Assembly: GCF_900104585.1 (NCBI RefSeq)
Contig: NZ_FNVX01000006.1
Span: 682,001 to 746,000 of the forward strand
DNA length: 64,000 bases
Reading direction: 5' to 3'
Source of the DNA: Bacteroides ihuae
Lineage (GTDB): Bacteria; Bacteroidota; Bacteroidia; Bacteroidales; Bacteroidaceae
Part shown: positions 1 through 8,295 of the stretch, in pieces
Layout of the letters: the number at the start of each line of letters is the position of its first letter
How positions within the stretch are numbered: position 1 is the first letter of the stretch
Program-made: the position numbers and the translations under genes
Notes under the pieces: generated by a model
Database searches by the model: none
Told to the model about the DNA's origin: nothing
What the model saw: only the letters and a program-made list of their open reading frames with translations

Positions 1-466
1 AAGGTAAGCTTACCTTATTCATCACCTCTTCATCCAGAATCTCGTGTCCTTGGCGAATCATTAAAGATTCTGCTACACGGATACCAAATCCTTTCAGATA
101 CTGGTTACAGGTAAACTTGTTGAAAGTGATAGCAGCAGGAAGTACATCACAACAAGAATAAGGGACATGGAGCATATCCAGGTAACCTTGCAACAAACCG
201 TTCTCGCCGGGTGTGCCATGAATCGTGATATAAGCAAAATCAAATTTTACTTTCTCTGTCCCGTTATCAAAACTAAAGTCGTTACGGTCTACAGGTACCT
301 TTTGTCCGTCGGCAAGCTGAACTTCCCAACGAAGACCCTGCATTTCTACAATATACAAATCGTACTTTTCCTTATCAATAAAGGAATAAAGTCCCTGGGC
401 ACTGCGAAGGGAAACGGGGAGTTCGGAAGAATCTCCTCCGGCAACAATGGCAATGATGCGTTTCAT
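1..466 (-). CDS. ddl: D-alanine--D-alanine ligase, partial (C-terminal part lies beyond the left edge)
   Basis: ATP-dependent ligase that makes D-Ala-D-Ala for peptidoglycan precursors in the cytoplasm. Translating the minus strand from the ATG at 464-466 gives about 155 residues starting MKRIIAIVAGGDSSELPVSLRS, with the family motif HGTPGENG and a following YLDMLHVPYSCCD stretch, both typical of the Ddl N-terminal domain. The ATP-grasp catalytic part is outside the window. The ATG overlaps the rluD stop by 4 bases (ATGA), so it is the distal gene of a PASTA protein-rluD-ddl operon. Identification is from motif recognition and is firm; completeness cannot be judged. Confidence 0.93.
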   Translation of the reverse strand, partial: MKRIIAIVAGGDSSELPVSLRSAQGLYSFIDKEKYDLYIVEMQGLRWEVQLADGQKVPVDRNDFSFDNGTEKVKFDFAYITIHGTPGENGLLQGYLDMLHVPYSCCDVLPAAITFNKFTCNQYLKGFGIRVAESLMIRQGHEILDEEVMNKVSLP

Positions 467-1533
467 TCTAAATCTCTGTTACTTATGTAGCTCCGCCATT
501 TATCTATCAGCTGGCTCATATCCTCGGGCATCTCGGAAGTAAAATACATCTCCTCACCTGTGTGAGGGTGTATAAATCCCAATGTCATGGCATGCAAAGC
601 CTGTCGCGGACAAATGTCAAAGCAATTGTTTACAAACTGTTTGTATTTACTAAAATGAGTTCCTTTAAGAATTTCGTGACCTCCGTAGCGTTCATCATTA
701 AACAGCACGTGGCCTATATGCTTCATATGTACTCTTATCTGATGGGTACGCCCCGTTTCAAGGATGCACTCCACCAAAGTAACATATCCCAAACGTTCGA
801 GTACCCGATAGTGAGTAACCGCATGTTTACCAATTTCAGGATCAGAGAAGACAGCCATTTGCATCCTATCTCTGGGGTTGCGGGCTAGGTTTCCTACAAT
901 GGTTCCTTCGTCTTTTTCGACAAGCCCCCATACCAATGCGCGATATTGTCGCTTGGTTGTTTTATTGAAAAATTGTAAACCAAGGTGTGTCTTGGCGTCA
1001 GGCGTTTTAGCTATTACCAATAATCCTGAAGTATCTTTATCTATTCGATGCACTAATCCAACGCGCGGGTCATTGACATCGTAATCAGGATCGTCTTGCA
1101 AGTGCCAAGCCAATGCGTTGACCAACGTGCCGCTATAATTTCCGTGTCCCGGGTGCACCACTAAGCCTGCCGGTTTGTTTACCACCATCAGGTATTTGTC
1201 TTCGTACACAATATTTAAGGGAATATCTTCAGGAATGACCTCGTTTTCATAACGAGGACGATCCATCATCACCGTTATAACGTCCAAAGGTTTTACTTTA
1301 TAGCTACTTTTTACAGGCTTATCATTCACCATTACAAAGCCTGCCTCCGCAGCCTTCTGAATTCTATTTCGGGAAGCATTCACAATTCGGTCGAACAAAT
1401 ATTTATCCACACGAACAAGCGCTTGGCCTTTATCTACTACCACACGAAAGTGCTCATACAGTTCAGCAATATCGCCTACAGGCTCTATGTCATCAATATC
1501 ATTCTCTATGTCATCTGGCAGTTCTTGCATCAT
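463..1533 (-). CDS. rluD: RluA/RluD-family 23S rRNA pseudouridine synthase
   Basis: Isomerises uridine to pseudouridine in large-subunit rRNA. The 356-residue protein has an acidic N-terminal extension (about 1-25), an S4 RNA-binding domain (about 35-95) and the catalytic domain, with HRIDKDTSG at 162-170. Asp165 is the expected catalytic aspartate. A second start codon directly follows the first, so the start is uncertain by one residue. It lies 33 bases downstream of the PASTA gene and overlaps ddl by 4 bases. RluD is the best family name, but other RluA-type targets cannot be excluded from sequence. Confidence 0.92.
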   Translation of the reverse strand: MMQELPDDIENDIDDIEPVGDIAELYEHFRVVVDKGQALVRVDKYLFDRIVNASRNRIQKAAEAGFVMVNDKPVKSSYKVKPLDVITVMMDRPRYENEVIPEDIPLNIVYEDKYLMVVNKPAGLVVHPGHGNYSGTLVNALAWHLQDDPDYDVNDPRVGLVHRIDKDTSGLLVIAKTPDAKTHLGLQFFNKTTKRQYRALVWGLVEKDEGTIVGNLARNPRDRMQMAVFSDPEIGKHAVTHYRVLERLGYVTLVECILETGRTHQIRVHMKHIGHVLFNDERYGGHEILKGTHFSKYKQFVNNCFDICPRQALHAMTLGFIHPHTGEEMYFTSEMPEDMSQLIDKWRSYISNRDLE

Positions 1534-1566
1534 TTATGTTGATTAGTTGTGGTAACGTTAGTCTTA

Positions 1567-2214
1567 TCAAAACCAAGAGTCATCTTTTGAAGGAGCAGCT
1601 TCAGTGCGATTCTCCGTTCCGCCTAGACTATCGACTTCTTCATCAAGTGTATCTTTAGCTTCCGTTCCATCTCCAACCATTAGCGTAAGCGTGGCCCCTA
1701 ACGGTGCCTTATCCCCTGCAAGAAGTTGACGCCCTCTATACTTAACACCATACACCCAATCCTTCTCACCATTTACATATTCGTCTTCTGTCAACTTGAA
1801 GCCTGAAGCCATAATGCGAGCCTGCGCTTGTCGAACAGAACTATTGTCAGCCACATCAGGAACAGGCCGCAAAGGTATATTCAGCGTATTGATTGTAAGA
1901 TAAATAATTCGTCCTTCTTTTACTTTTTGTCCGGCAGCAGGATTATAATCGAGTACACAGCCTGCCGGTTTATTTTTCACATAACCGGAATCAGCAACTA
2001 CACATAACAAGCCTTTGTGACTAAATAACATTTTTGCTTGTTCCACAGTCATATCTTTCGCATCGGGTACTACAATCCCTTCTCCATGGCGCGTATAAAT
2101 ATCCAAACCCTTAAGTACACCAAACAGTAAGATGATAGCAGCTACTATCATGACAATGATATTTACCCAGAAGTACTTATTTTCTTTGAAAGAAAAGAAT
2201 TCCTTTATCGTCAT
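1567..2214 (-). CDS. Membrane-anchored PASTA domain protein
   Basis: A 215-residue protein with a short cytoplasmic N-terminus, one membrane segment (about 17-38) and two to three PASTA-like repeats (about 43-185), ending in an acidic tail. PASTA domains in Firmicutes kinases and PBPs bind wall precursors. No kinase or transpeptidase domain is present, so this is a stand-alone PASTA protein, as is common in Bacteroidetes. It is first in the run PASTA-rluD-ddl and next to a peptidoglycan precursor gene, which fits an envelope role. The actual ligand is unknown. Confidence 0.85.
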   Translation of the reverse strand: MTIKEFFSFKENKYFWVNIIVMIVAAIILLFGVLKGLDIYTRHGEGIVVPDAKDMTVEQAKMLFSHKGLLCVVADSGYVKNKPAGCVLDYNPAAGQKVKEGRIIYLTINTLNIPLRPVPDVADNSSVRQAQARIMASGFKLTEDEYVNGEKDWVYGVKYRGRQLLAGDKAPLGATLTLMVGDGTEAKDTLDEEVDSLGGTENRTEAAPSKDDSWF

Positions 2215-2331
2215 ATCTATTCTATAAACAATTATTCGGCTTCAAAGATAGTACAATTAGTTGATAAGCTCAATAATCTTTCTAAAGTTTCAATTGCTTG
2301 TCGGTTAATGAACTCACCCATATAGATAAAA

Positions 2332-2382
2332 ACAAGGCATAAAAAAAGCAAAGGATACTCCTTTGCTTTTTTTATGCCTTGT
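2332..2382. terminator. Rho-independent terminator downstream of rpmH
   Basis: Perfect 23-bp inverted repeat (2332-2354 and 2360-2382) with a 5-base loop. The arm contains a run of seven A (T on the other arm). It lies 15 bases beyond the rpmH stop codon, and with A/T tracts inside both arms it could work in either direction. Confidence 0.85.
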
Positions 2383-2396
2383 TTAGCGAAGCTAAA

Positions 2397-2555
2397 TTAC
2401 TTCGTTCCGTTGTACTCGTCAGAAACGGTTAATTTCTTTCTGCCTTTTGCACGGCGGGATGCTAATACTCTACGACCATTAGCTGAAGCCATTCTCTCAC
2501 GGAAACCGTGTTTGTTTTTTCTCTTTCTGTTAGAGGGTTGAAATGTTCTTTTCAT
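2397..2555 (-). CDS. rpmH: 50S ribosomal protein L34
   Basis: A 52-residue, very basic protein read from the minus strand, beginning [18 protein letters not shown] and containing [20 protein letters not shown], the hallmark L34 sequence. The Bacteroidetes form carries a short C-terminal extension ([13 protein letters not shown]). It is too short for a 60-codon ORF cutoff. It has its own promoter at 2601-2632, is divergent from efp, and is closed by the hairpin at 2332-2382. Confidence 0.98.
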   Translation of the reverse strand: MKRTFQPSNRKRKNKHGFRERMASANGRRVLASRRAKGRKKLTVSDEYNGTK

Positions 2556-2600
2556 TACTGTATCTCGTTTTTTATGTTATTGCTATCTGGAAATCGGGAT

Positions 2601-2632
2601 GCAAAAATAGGCACTTTTTTTAAATTAACCAA
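2601..2632 (-). promoter_or_regulatory. Bacteroidetes-type promoter for rpmH
   Basis: On the minus strand the -7 element is TATTTTTGC (2601-2609), a match to TAnnTTTGY. A TTGG at 2629-2632 stands 19 bp upstream, the spacing expected for the -33 box. Confidence 0.75.
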
Positions 2633-2659
2633 GAGATAGTTCATTTTTAGTCAAAAGAT

Positions 2660-2692
2660 TTTGTGTTTTTTACCTATTTAGATTACTTTTGC
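2660..2692 (+). promoter_or_regulatory. Bacteroidetes-type promoter for efp
   Basis: -33 TTTG (2660-2663), 20-bp spacer, then -7 TACTTTTGC (2684-2692). Both match the sigma-ABfr consensus. The predicted leader to the efp ATG is roughly 55-60 nt. Confidence 0.85.
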
Positions 2693-2756
2693 ACTTCCAA
2701 ACAGCCATAGATAGCTCCTAGAATAATACACAATAAATATAAAGTATAAAAAAAGT

Positions 2757-3323
2757 ATGATCAATTCACAAGATGTTAAGAATGGAATGTGCATCAGATT
2801 AGATGGACGTCTCTATTTCGTTATCGAATTCCTTCATGTTAAACCGGGAAAAGGCAATACCATCATGCGTACCAAGTTGAAAGACGTAGTTAATGGCCGC
2901 GTCCTTGACCGTACATTTCAAGTTGGTTTCAAATTAGAAGATGTTCGTGTAGAACGCCGTCCTTTCCAATTCTTATATAAAGAAGGTGAAGATTATATCT
3001 TCATGAATCAAGAAAGCTTTGAGCAAGCCCCTATTGCAAAGAATTTGGTTACAGGGGTTGATTTCCTAAAAGAAGGCAACATGGTAGAAGTCGTTTCGGA
3101 TTCTTCGACTGAAACAGTTCTTTTCGCTGAACTTCCGGTTAAGGTTGTTTTACAAATCACCTATACCGAACCGGGCCTCAAAGGAGATACTGCCACCAAC
3201 GCTACCAAGCCGGCAACTCTTGAAACCGGTGCTATCGTACGTGTTCCTTTGTTTGTCAACGAAGGCGAACTTATAGAAGTAGATACCCGCGACGGTTCAT
3301 ACCAAGGTCGTGTGAAAGCATAA
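2757..3323 (+). CDS. efp: Translation elongation factor P
   Basis: Rescues ribosomes stalled at polyproline by binding near the E site. The 188-residue length and three-barrel layout match the family. The tip loop reads HVKPGKGNT with Lys32 at the position that is modified in other bacteria (Lys34 in E. coli). No EpmA/EpmB-like or EarP-like modification gene is seen in the window, so its modification is open. The C-terminus has the family signature region ending [11 protein letters not shown]. It is transcribed from a good promoter divergent from rpmH. Confidence 0.97.
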   Translation: MINSQDVKNGMCIRLDGRLYFVIEFLHVKPGKGNTIMRTKLKDVVNGRVLDRTFQVGFKLEDVRVERRPFQFLYKEGEDYIFMNQESFEQAPIAKNLVTGVDFLKEGNMVEVVSDSSTETVLFAELPVKVVLQITYTEPGLKGDTATNATKPATLETGAIVRVPLFVNEGELIEVDTRDGSYQGRVKA

Positions 3324-3328
3324 ACAGA

Positions 3329-3403
3329 TTTACCATTTAACCATTTACTATTTACTCACCCAACGGGTTTTAAACAGTAAATGGTCAATGGTTAAATAGT
3401 AAA
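3329..3403. repeat. Long imperfect hairpin filling the efp-glycosyltransferase gap
   Basis: Arms 3329-3356 and 3376-3403 are 28 bp long with about three mismatches. The loop itself holds a small ACCC/GGGT stem (3358-3361, 3365-3368). The structure begins just after the efp stop and ends 7 bases before the next ATG. It may be a terminator or attenuator for efp, or may mask the ribosome site of the next gene. No U-tract follows, so a simple terminator is not certain. Confidence 0.7.
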
Positions 3404-3410
3404 CAATCAG

Positions 3411-4400
3411 ATGTTCTATTCCGTCATCATCCCCGTATACAACCGTCCCGATGAAGTGGACGAGTTACTGCAAAGCCTTGCCAACCAACACTTCAAGAAT
3501 TTCGAAGTCATCATCGTCGAAGACGGTTCGTCTCTCCCTTGCGAACATGTTTTGGAAAAGTATGTAGAGAGCCTCAACTTCAAGTACTTCTCAAAACCAA
3601 ATTCCGGCCCCGGGCAAACCCGCAATTACGGAGCCGAAAGAAGTACGGGTGATTACCTTATTATATTAGACTCCGACTGCATTCTCCCACCAACTTATTT
3701 CGACAACATAGAGAAAGAGCTAGCTTCCTCTACTGCAGATGCTTTTGGCGGTCCCGATAAAGCGCACGAATCATTCTCCGATATTCAGAAGGCTATCAAC
3801 TACTCCATGACCTCTTTCTTCACTACCGGTGGCATACGCGGAGGTAAAAAGAAAATGGATAAATTCTACCCGCGCAGCTTTAACATGGGCGTGCGACAAG
3901 GAGTATATGAGGCATTGGGCGGCTTCTCTAATATGCGCTTCGGTGAAGACATTGATTTCAGTATTCGAATATTCAAGAATGCATACACTTGCCGGCTTTT
4001 CCCCGATGCATGGGTATATCACAAAAGACGCACAGATCTGAGGAAGTTCTTCAAACAGGTGCACAACTCAGGGATAGCCCGAATTAATTTATATAAGAAG
4101 TATCCAGAATCATTGAAGGCCGTACATCTGCTTCCGGGCATCTTTACGCTTGGTGTAGCTTTGCTACTACTGGCTGCTCCTTTTACTCTGCTAAGCCTCA
4201 CTCCCATCCTTCTCTATGCCATTTTAGTGGGTACCGACTCTGCTTTACAAAATAAAAGCTATAGAATTGGAATCTATTCCATTGCTGCATCTTTCATCCA
4301 ACTCATCGGCTACGGAAGCGGATTCTGGAGAGCTTGGTGGCAACGTTGCGCATGCGGTAAGGATGAGTTTTCGGCATTTAACAATAATTTCTATAAATAA
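3411..4400 (+). CDS. Family 2 glycosyltransferase with C-terminal membrane segments
   Basis: A 329-residue inverting GT-A transferase. The N-terminus SVIIPVYNRPDEV opens the nucleotide-binding fold, LDSDC (about 86-90) is the DxD-type metal/nucleotide site, and FGEDIDFS is the ED catalytic region. Two hydrophobic segments near 240-295 probably anchor it at the inner membrane. The donor and acceptor sugars cannot be told from sequence. The gene lies downstream of efp behind a long hairpin, so it may be partly uncoupled from it. Confidence 0.85.
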   Translation: MFYSVIIPVYNRPDEVDELLQSLANQHFKNFEVIIVEDGSSLPCEHVLEKYVESLNFKYFSKPNSGPGQTRNYGAERSTGDYLIILDSDCILPPTYFDNIEKELASSTADAFGGPDKAHESFSDIQKAINYSMTSFFTTGGIRGGKKKMDKFYPRSFNMGVRQGVYEALGGFSNMRFGEDIDFSIRIFKNAYTCRLFPDAWVYHKRRTDLRKFFKQVHNSGIARINLYKKYPESLKAVHLLPGIFTLGVALLLLAAPFTLLSLTPILLYAILVGTDSALQNKSYRIGIYSIAASFIQLIGYGSGFWRAWWQRCACGKDEFSAFNNNFYK

Positions 4401-4505
4401 TATAATCTATAAAAAGATAATCTCCTGACACAATATACGCATTGCAGCGCCAATTGACCTGTACTACCTGTTATGTAAGAAGACAGATCGTTTTTCTTAT
4501 TCAAA

Positions 4506-5204
4506 ATGGAAAACAAACAAAAACTAAACATCAATCAGTGGGCTGAAGAAGATCGTCCACGTGAAAAGATGATGAAAAAAGGTGCCGATGCACTCAGTGA
4601 TGCTGAGCTATTCGCCATATTAATTGGATCAGGCAACACAGATGAAACAGCGGTAGAACTAATGAAGCGAGTACTTGCCTCGTGTAGCAATAACCTAAAC
4701 GAATTGGCAAAATGGGACATGCACAACTTCTCTTCCTACAAAGGTTTCGGCCCGGCAAAGAGCATCACCATTATGGCTGCTCTCGAGTTAGGGAAACGAA
4801 GGAAGCTTCAAGACACGAAGGAACGCTGGCAAATCACTTGTTCAACGGATGTATACAACCTACTCCATCCCCTAATGTGCGACCTTCCACAAGAAGAATT
4901 CTGGATATTGCTTCTCAATCAAGCTAATAAAGTTATCGACAAAGTACGCATTAGCGCAGGAGGCATAGATGGCACGTATGCTGATGTACGAACCATCTTG
5001 CGCGAAGCGCTGATACAAAGAGCTACCGGGCTCATTCTCATACATAATCATCCTTCGGGCAATCCACACCCTAGCATAGAAGACAAAAGACTCACTGCTC
5101 AGATCAATCAGGCAGCACAGACGATGAACATTCGTCTCTCCGATCATGTTATTATTTGCGACGGTAAGTTTTACAGCTTTGCCGACGAAGGAGAAATTGT
5201 ATAA
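4506..5204 (+). CDS. radC: RadC/JAB-domain protein
   Basis: A 232-residue protein with the usual RadC plan: an N-terminal helix-hairpin-helix region (FSSYKGFGPAKSITIMAALELG) and a C-terminal JAMM/MPN metal site HNHPSGNPHPSIED. The fold is that of a zinc isopeptidase. A DNA-repair role was proposed from old E. coli genetics but is not well supported, so the substrate is unknown. Its tail carries the promoter of the next gene. The symbol follows family convention. Confidence 0.93.
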   Translation: MENKQKLNINQWAEEDRPREKMMKKGADALSDAELFAILIGSGNTDETAVELMKRVLASCSNNLNELAKWDMHNFSSYKGFGPAKSITIMAALELGKRRKLQDTKERWQITCSTDVYNLLHPLMCDLPQEEFWILLLNQANKVIDKVRISAGGIDGTYADVRTILREALIQRATGLILIHNHPSGNPHPSIEDKRLTAQINQAAQTMNIRLSDHVIICDGKFYSFADEGEIV

Positions 5205-5226
5205 TCGAATTTATTCATATCTTTGC
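5197..5226 (+). promoter_or_regulatory. Promoter for the DUF59 gene, overlapping the end of radC
   Basis: -7 TATCTTTGC (5218-5226) with TTG at 5197-5199, 18 bp upstream. The predicted transcript starts about 15 nt before the ATG at 5248, which supports that start over the in-frame upstream ATG at 5146. Confidence 0.7.
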
Positions 5227-5247
5227 AAAAACAACAAATTTACTCTT

Positions 5248-5559
5248 ATGACCAAATTTGAAACAGAAGTAAAAATAGTAGAAGTACTGAAAACAGTCTT
5301 CGACCCTGAAATACCTGTAAACGTGTACGACCTCGGACTGATTTATAGAATCGATGTAGGTGAAGACGGAGAGGTAGCTCTGGAAATGACCCTTACGGCC
5401 CCTAACTGTCCCGCAGCCGATTTCATAGTGGAGGATGTTCACCAAAAGGTCGAATCGGTAGAAGGAATAACGAAAGTTACTATCAACCTCGTCTTTGAGC
5501 CCCAGTGGGACAAAGATATGATGAGTGAAGAAGCTAAATTCGAACTTGGATTCTTATGA
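5248..5559 (+). CDS. MIP18/DUF59 family protein (Fe-S assembly, SufT-like)
   Basis: A 103-residue single-domain DUF59 protein with the signature VFDPEIPVNVYDLGLIY and TAPNCPAADFI, the conserved cysteine region. Family members help assemble or transfer Fe-S clusters, or are paaD-like. The start at 5248 is chosen because the radC frame ends at 5204 and a promoter sits at 5197-5226; an in-frame upstream ATG at 5146 would overlap radC. It overlaps the next gene by 4 bases. Assignment as a general Fe-S maturation factor is an inference. Confidence 0.85.
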   Translation: MTKFETEVKIVEVLKTVFDPEIPVNVYDLGLIYRIDVGEDGEVALEMTLTAPNCPAADFIVEDVHQKVESVEGITKVTINLVFEPQWDKDMMSEEAKFELGFL

Positions 5560-6320
5560 AGAATGTCTACTTCATCTCTGACGCCCATCTTGGGTCTCGT
5601 GCCATAGAGCATGGACGCACACAGGAACGAAGACTGGTGAACTTTCTTGATAGCATCAAGCAAAAGGCATCGGTCATCTACCTGCTAGGCGACATGTTCG
5701 ACTTCTGGTACGAGTTCCGAACGGTAGTACCCAAAGGCTATACCCGCTTTCTGGGTAAGCTCTCGGAGCTAACGGATATGGGCGTGGAGGTGCACTTCTT
5801 CACAGGCAATCACGATATTTGGTGCGGTGACTATTTAACGAAAGAGTGTGGAGTGATAATGCACACAAAGCCGCTAACGGTAGAGATCTACGGCAAGGAG
5901 TTCTATCTAGCTCATGGCGACGGATTAGGAGATCCGGATGCAAAATTCAAGTTCCTTCGTTCTCTATTCCATAACCAGACATTGCAAACTTTATTTTCGG
6001 CTATCCATCCACGCTGGAGCATGGAACTAGGGCTCACTTGGGCTAAACACAGCCGTATGAAACGGGCAGATGGAAAGGAACCGGAATACCTGGGTGAAAA
6101 CAAAGAATACTTAATCCTTTTTACCAAAGAGTATCTTAAACAGCACCCCAACATCAATTACTTCATCTACGGGCATCGTCACATCATGCTCGATCTTATG
6201 CTAAGCGCTACAGCTCGCGTAACCATTCTCGGCGACTGGATCAACTATTTCTCCTATGCTGTGTTCGATGGAAAAAACCTTATTTTAGAAGAATTCGTTG
6301 AAGGAGAAGTTCCATTATAA
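5556..6320 (+). CDS. lpxH: UDP-2,3-diacylglucosamine diphosphatase (LpxH-like calcineurin phosphoesterase)
   Basis: Hydrolyses UDP-2,3-diacylglucosamine to lipid X in lipid A synthesis at the inner membrane. All metallophosphoesterase blocks are visible in 254 residues: ISDAHLGS, YLLGDMFDFWYEF, TGNHDIW, AHGDGLG and YGHRH. The extra DFWYEF and GDGLGDPD features are typical of LpxH rather than generic phosphatases. It is translationally coupled to the DUF59 gene by an ATGA overlap and is followed by a terminator. Confidence 0.88.
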   Translation: MKNVYFISDAHLGSRAIEHGRTQERRLVNFLDSIKQKASVIYLLGDMFDFWYEFRTVVPKGYTRFLGKLSELTDMGVEVHFFTGNHDIWCGDYLTKECGVIMHTKPLTVEIYGKEFYLAHGDGLGDPDAKFKFLRSLFHNQTLQTLFSAIHPRWSMELGLTWAKHSRMKRADGKEPEYLGENKEYLILFTKEYLKQHPNINYFIYGHRHIMLDLMLSATARVTILGDWINYFSYAVFDGKNLILEEFVEGEVPL

Positions 6321-6363
6321 TACCCTCAACTCTCTAACCAAACAGAAGCAATATAAAGAATAA

Positions 6364-6400
6364 GAGGCTTCTCTCAAACTAAATGAGAGAAGCCTCCTTT
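6364..6400 (+). terminator. Rho-independent terminator after lpxH
   Basis: Perfect 13-bp stem (6364-6376 and 6384-6396), 7-base loop, then CTTTAT. It lies 43 bases beyond the lpxH stop. Confidence 0.85.
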
Positions 6401-6540
6401 ATATTACCACCCTTGAAACAAGAATGTACTACCTTCTGAAAGAAGTAAGTCAATGCCCTTCTGTTATCTACTCAATTCAGTAAAAGTCAGGCTTCCCTTG
6501 CTTGCTATTTGTTTCTAGTAATGAGACTAAAGTTTTCTCA

Positions 6541-6626
6541 CGTTGAAACAAATGGTTTAAAACTAGGATACACTTAGTTTCAACGCATGAAACCAAGTGT
6601 TTCATGGTATAATAATTTCATGAAAC
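6541..6626. repeat. Cluster of GTTTCA/TGAAAC palindromes between lpxH and alkaline phosphatase
   Basis: Three inverted pairs lie in 86 bases: CGTTGAAAC (6541-6549) with GTTTCAACG (6577-6585); ATGAAAC (6587-6593) with GTTTCAT (6599-6605); and the palindrome TTTCATGAAA (6616-6625). They sit just downstream of the phosphatase stop on its strand, so they may form its 3' transcript end. The rest of 6401-6540 shows nothing recognisable apart from one more TTGAAACA near 6413. Confidence 0.6.
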
Positions 6627-6640
6627 TTATTTCCCTAAAC

Positions 6641-8041
6641 TTAATAACCAGCGGCTTTAGCTATACGTTTGGGTATATCTGTGTTGTCCATCTTACCGAT
6701 GAAGAGCTGAGAACCGGCACCTACAGCAAAAACAGGAGTATAACCAGCAGTATGATTACCACTAACCCAGCCCACCTTTGCTATCTCATCCATCACTTCT
6801 TTAGCCTTGGCGGCAAGGGGTTCGCTTTCAGCATATTCACTCTTCTCAAACACAACTTTGTTCTTCACAAAAGAATTTTCGTATTCATCACGCAACTTCT
6901 TCTCTTGCTCCCAAGAGATAGGCACCTCTTTCCAGAATCCCATCTTCTCTCCAAGGAAAGTCTTAATATCATTCCACGACACCTCATTTTGCTTTGATTT
7001 ACGCAAAGCGCTAATTTCAGAAGAAAGAACCTCTTCCGAAACTTTTTGGAATTGAAGAGCCTTCAGGTTCAAAGTCATCTTACCAGTACCAAGGCCAATT
7101 CCACCCGTTTCATGATCGGCCGTAATAACGATCAATGTTTCTTTAGGATGTTTCTTATAAAATTCATAAGCTACTTTCACTGCATTGTCCATATCAACCA
7201 CTTCGTTAAAAGCTGTTGCTGCATCATTGTTATGACAAGCCCAATCAATTTTACCACCTTCAAGCATCACAAAGAAGCCTTTCTTGTTATTCTTTGTCAA
7301 CACAGAAATAGCGGCTTCTGTAATCTGAGCAAGATTCAAATCACCTTTCTTTTGATCAATAGCATAAGGGAGTGACACCGCACTAGATCCCTCTTTAGGC
7401 ATCAAAATCACTTTCTTTGCAGAAGCAGCTTGCTGCTTAAAGTTATCAAAACCTTTTATAACTACATAGCCAGCCTTATCAAACATAGGGAATACACTAG
7501 GAGCCTCTTTTTTATCATAAGTTTCAGTTGGTTTAAGAAACCCTGAACCGGCGAAAAAGTCAAATCCCGATTTAGGCAGATCCGTAGCAATTTCATAGTA
7601 CATATAACGCTTAGACTGATGTGCATAAAACACTGCAGGAGTAGCATGGTCAATACTTACCGTAGTAGCCACACCCACTTTATTACCCTCTTTCTTGGCC
7701 CTTTCAGCAATCGTAGCCAAGCTGTTTCCTTCAGGATCAATAGCAACGGCTCCATTAGTAGTTTTGGTTCCCGTTGAAAGCGCAGTACCAGCGGCAGCTG
7801 AATCGGTAACAGAGTTACTTGCAGAAAAGGTAGTAGCCATACCTGCTACTGGAAATTGAGTAAAAAGTAAAGGAGTAGTACCAATGCGTCCCGCCTTCTC
7901 AGCAAGATACATTTCCGTACCATTCACCTGATTCACACCCATTCCGTCGCCAATGAAAAAGAATACATATTTTGCCTGTCCTTGTGCAAAAGCCGCACCC
8001 GATACTAAGACAAAAATCAATGCATAAACAAATCTCTTCAT
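6641..8041 (-). CDS. Alkaline phosphatase (PhoA family), exported
   Basis: A periplasmic or outer-envelope phosphomonoesterase. The 466-residue protein has a clear signal peptide (about 1-19, ending GAAFAQ). FFIGDGMG binds metal, SVTDSAAAGTAL carries the nucleophile Ser81 of the DSA motif, and VITADHETGG plus GNHTAGYTPVFAVGAG supply the remaining zinc ligands. These are the alkaline phosphatase superfamily sites in order. It is a single gene with its own -7 element (8078-8086) and no obvious partner. Preferred substrates cannot be read from sequence. Confidence 0.93.
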   Translation of the reverse strand: MKRFVYALIFVLVSGAAFAQGQAKYVFFFIGDGMGVNQVNGTEMYLAEKAGRIGTTPLLFTQFPVAGMATTFSASNSVTDSAAAGTALSTGTKTTNGAVAIDPEGNSLATIAERAKKEGNKVGVATTVSIDHATPAVFYAHQSKRYMYYEIATDLPKSGFDFFAGSGFLKPTETYDKKEAPSVFPMFDKAGYVVIKGFDNFKQQAASAKKVILMPKEGSSAVSLPYAIDQKKGDLNLAQITEAAISVLTKNNKKGFFVMLEGGKIDWACHNNDAATAFNEVVDMDNAVKVAYEFYKKHPKETLIVITADHETGGIGLGTGKMTLNLKALQFQKVSEEVLSSEISALRKSKQNEVSWNDIKTFLGEKMGFWKEVPISWEQEKKLRDEYENSFVKNKVVFEKSEYAESEPLAAKAKEVMDEIAKVGWVSGNHTAGYTPVFAVGAGSQLFIGKMDNTDIPKRIAKAAGY

Positions 8042-8077
8042 GATTATTTTATTATAATTAAATATTAGTTCATCGAC

Positions 8078-8086
8078 ACAAAGATA
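8078..8086 (-). promoter_or_regulatory. -7 element for the alkaline phosphatase gene
   Basis: Minus-strand TATCTTTGT matches TAnnTTTGY and lies 36 bp upstream of the ATG. No clear -33 box is seen at the expected distance. The remaining sequence 8087-8256 has no gene. Confidence 0.6.
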
Positions 8087-8256
8087 AAAGCTTTGCGTCT
8101 GAAGAGTCCCATTTTATTGTTAATATTCCATATAAAAGATAACATAGCATGTCGGATTAGAGCCATTACCTACTGATAATCAAAGCAATACAAAACAAAT
8201 ATCAAAGCAAACAGATGTTACAACATTGTTAACAAACACAATTAGTTCGACATTAA

Positions 8257-8289
8257 TTTGGATTAAAAATTCTTTTTCTTTAACTTCGC
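8257..8289 (+). promoter_or_regulatory. Promoter for the porin-betaine transporter operon
   Basis: -33 TTTG (8257-8260), 20-bp spacer, -7 TAACTTCGC (8281-8289), one base off the TAnnTTTGY consensus. The predicted start is near 8296, leaving a leader of roughly 210 nt before the porin ATG. Confidence 0.7.
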
Positions 8290-8295
8290 AGTTAT

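Noticed and set aside
167..490. Plus-strand frame across the left edge
   Set aside because: It is antisense to ddl, whose motifs are clear on the minus strand.
5146..5247. N-terminal extension of the DUF59 protein overlapping radC
   Set aside because: A promoter at 5197-5226 and the family's usual length support the start at 5248.
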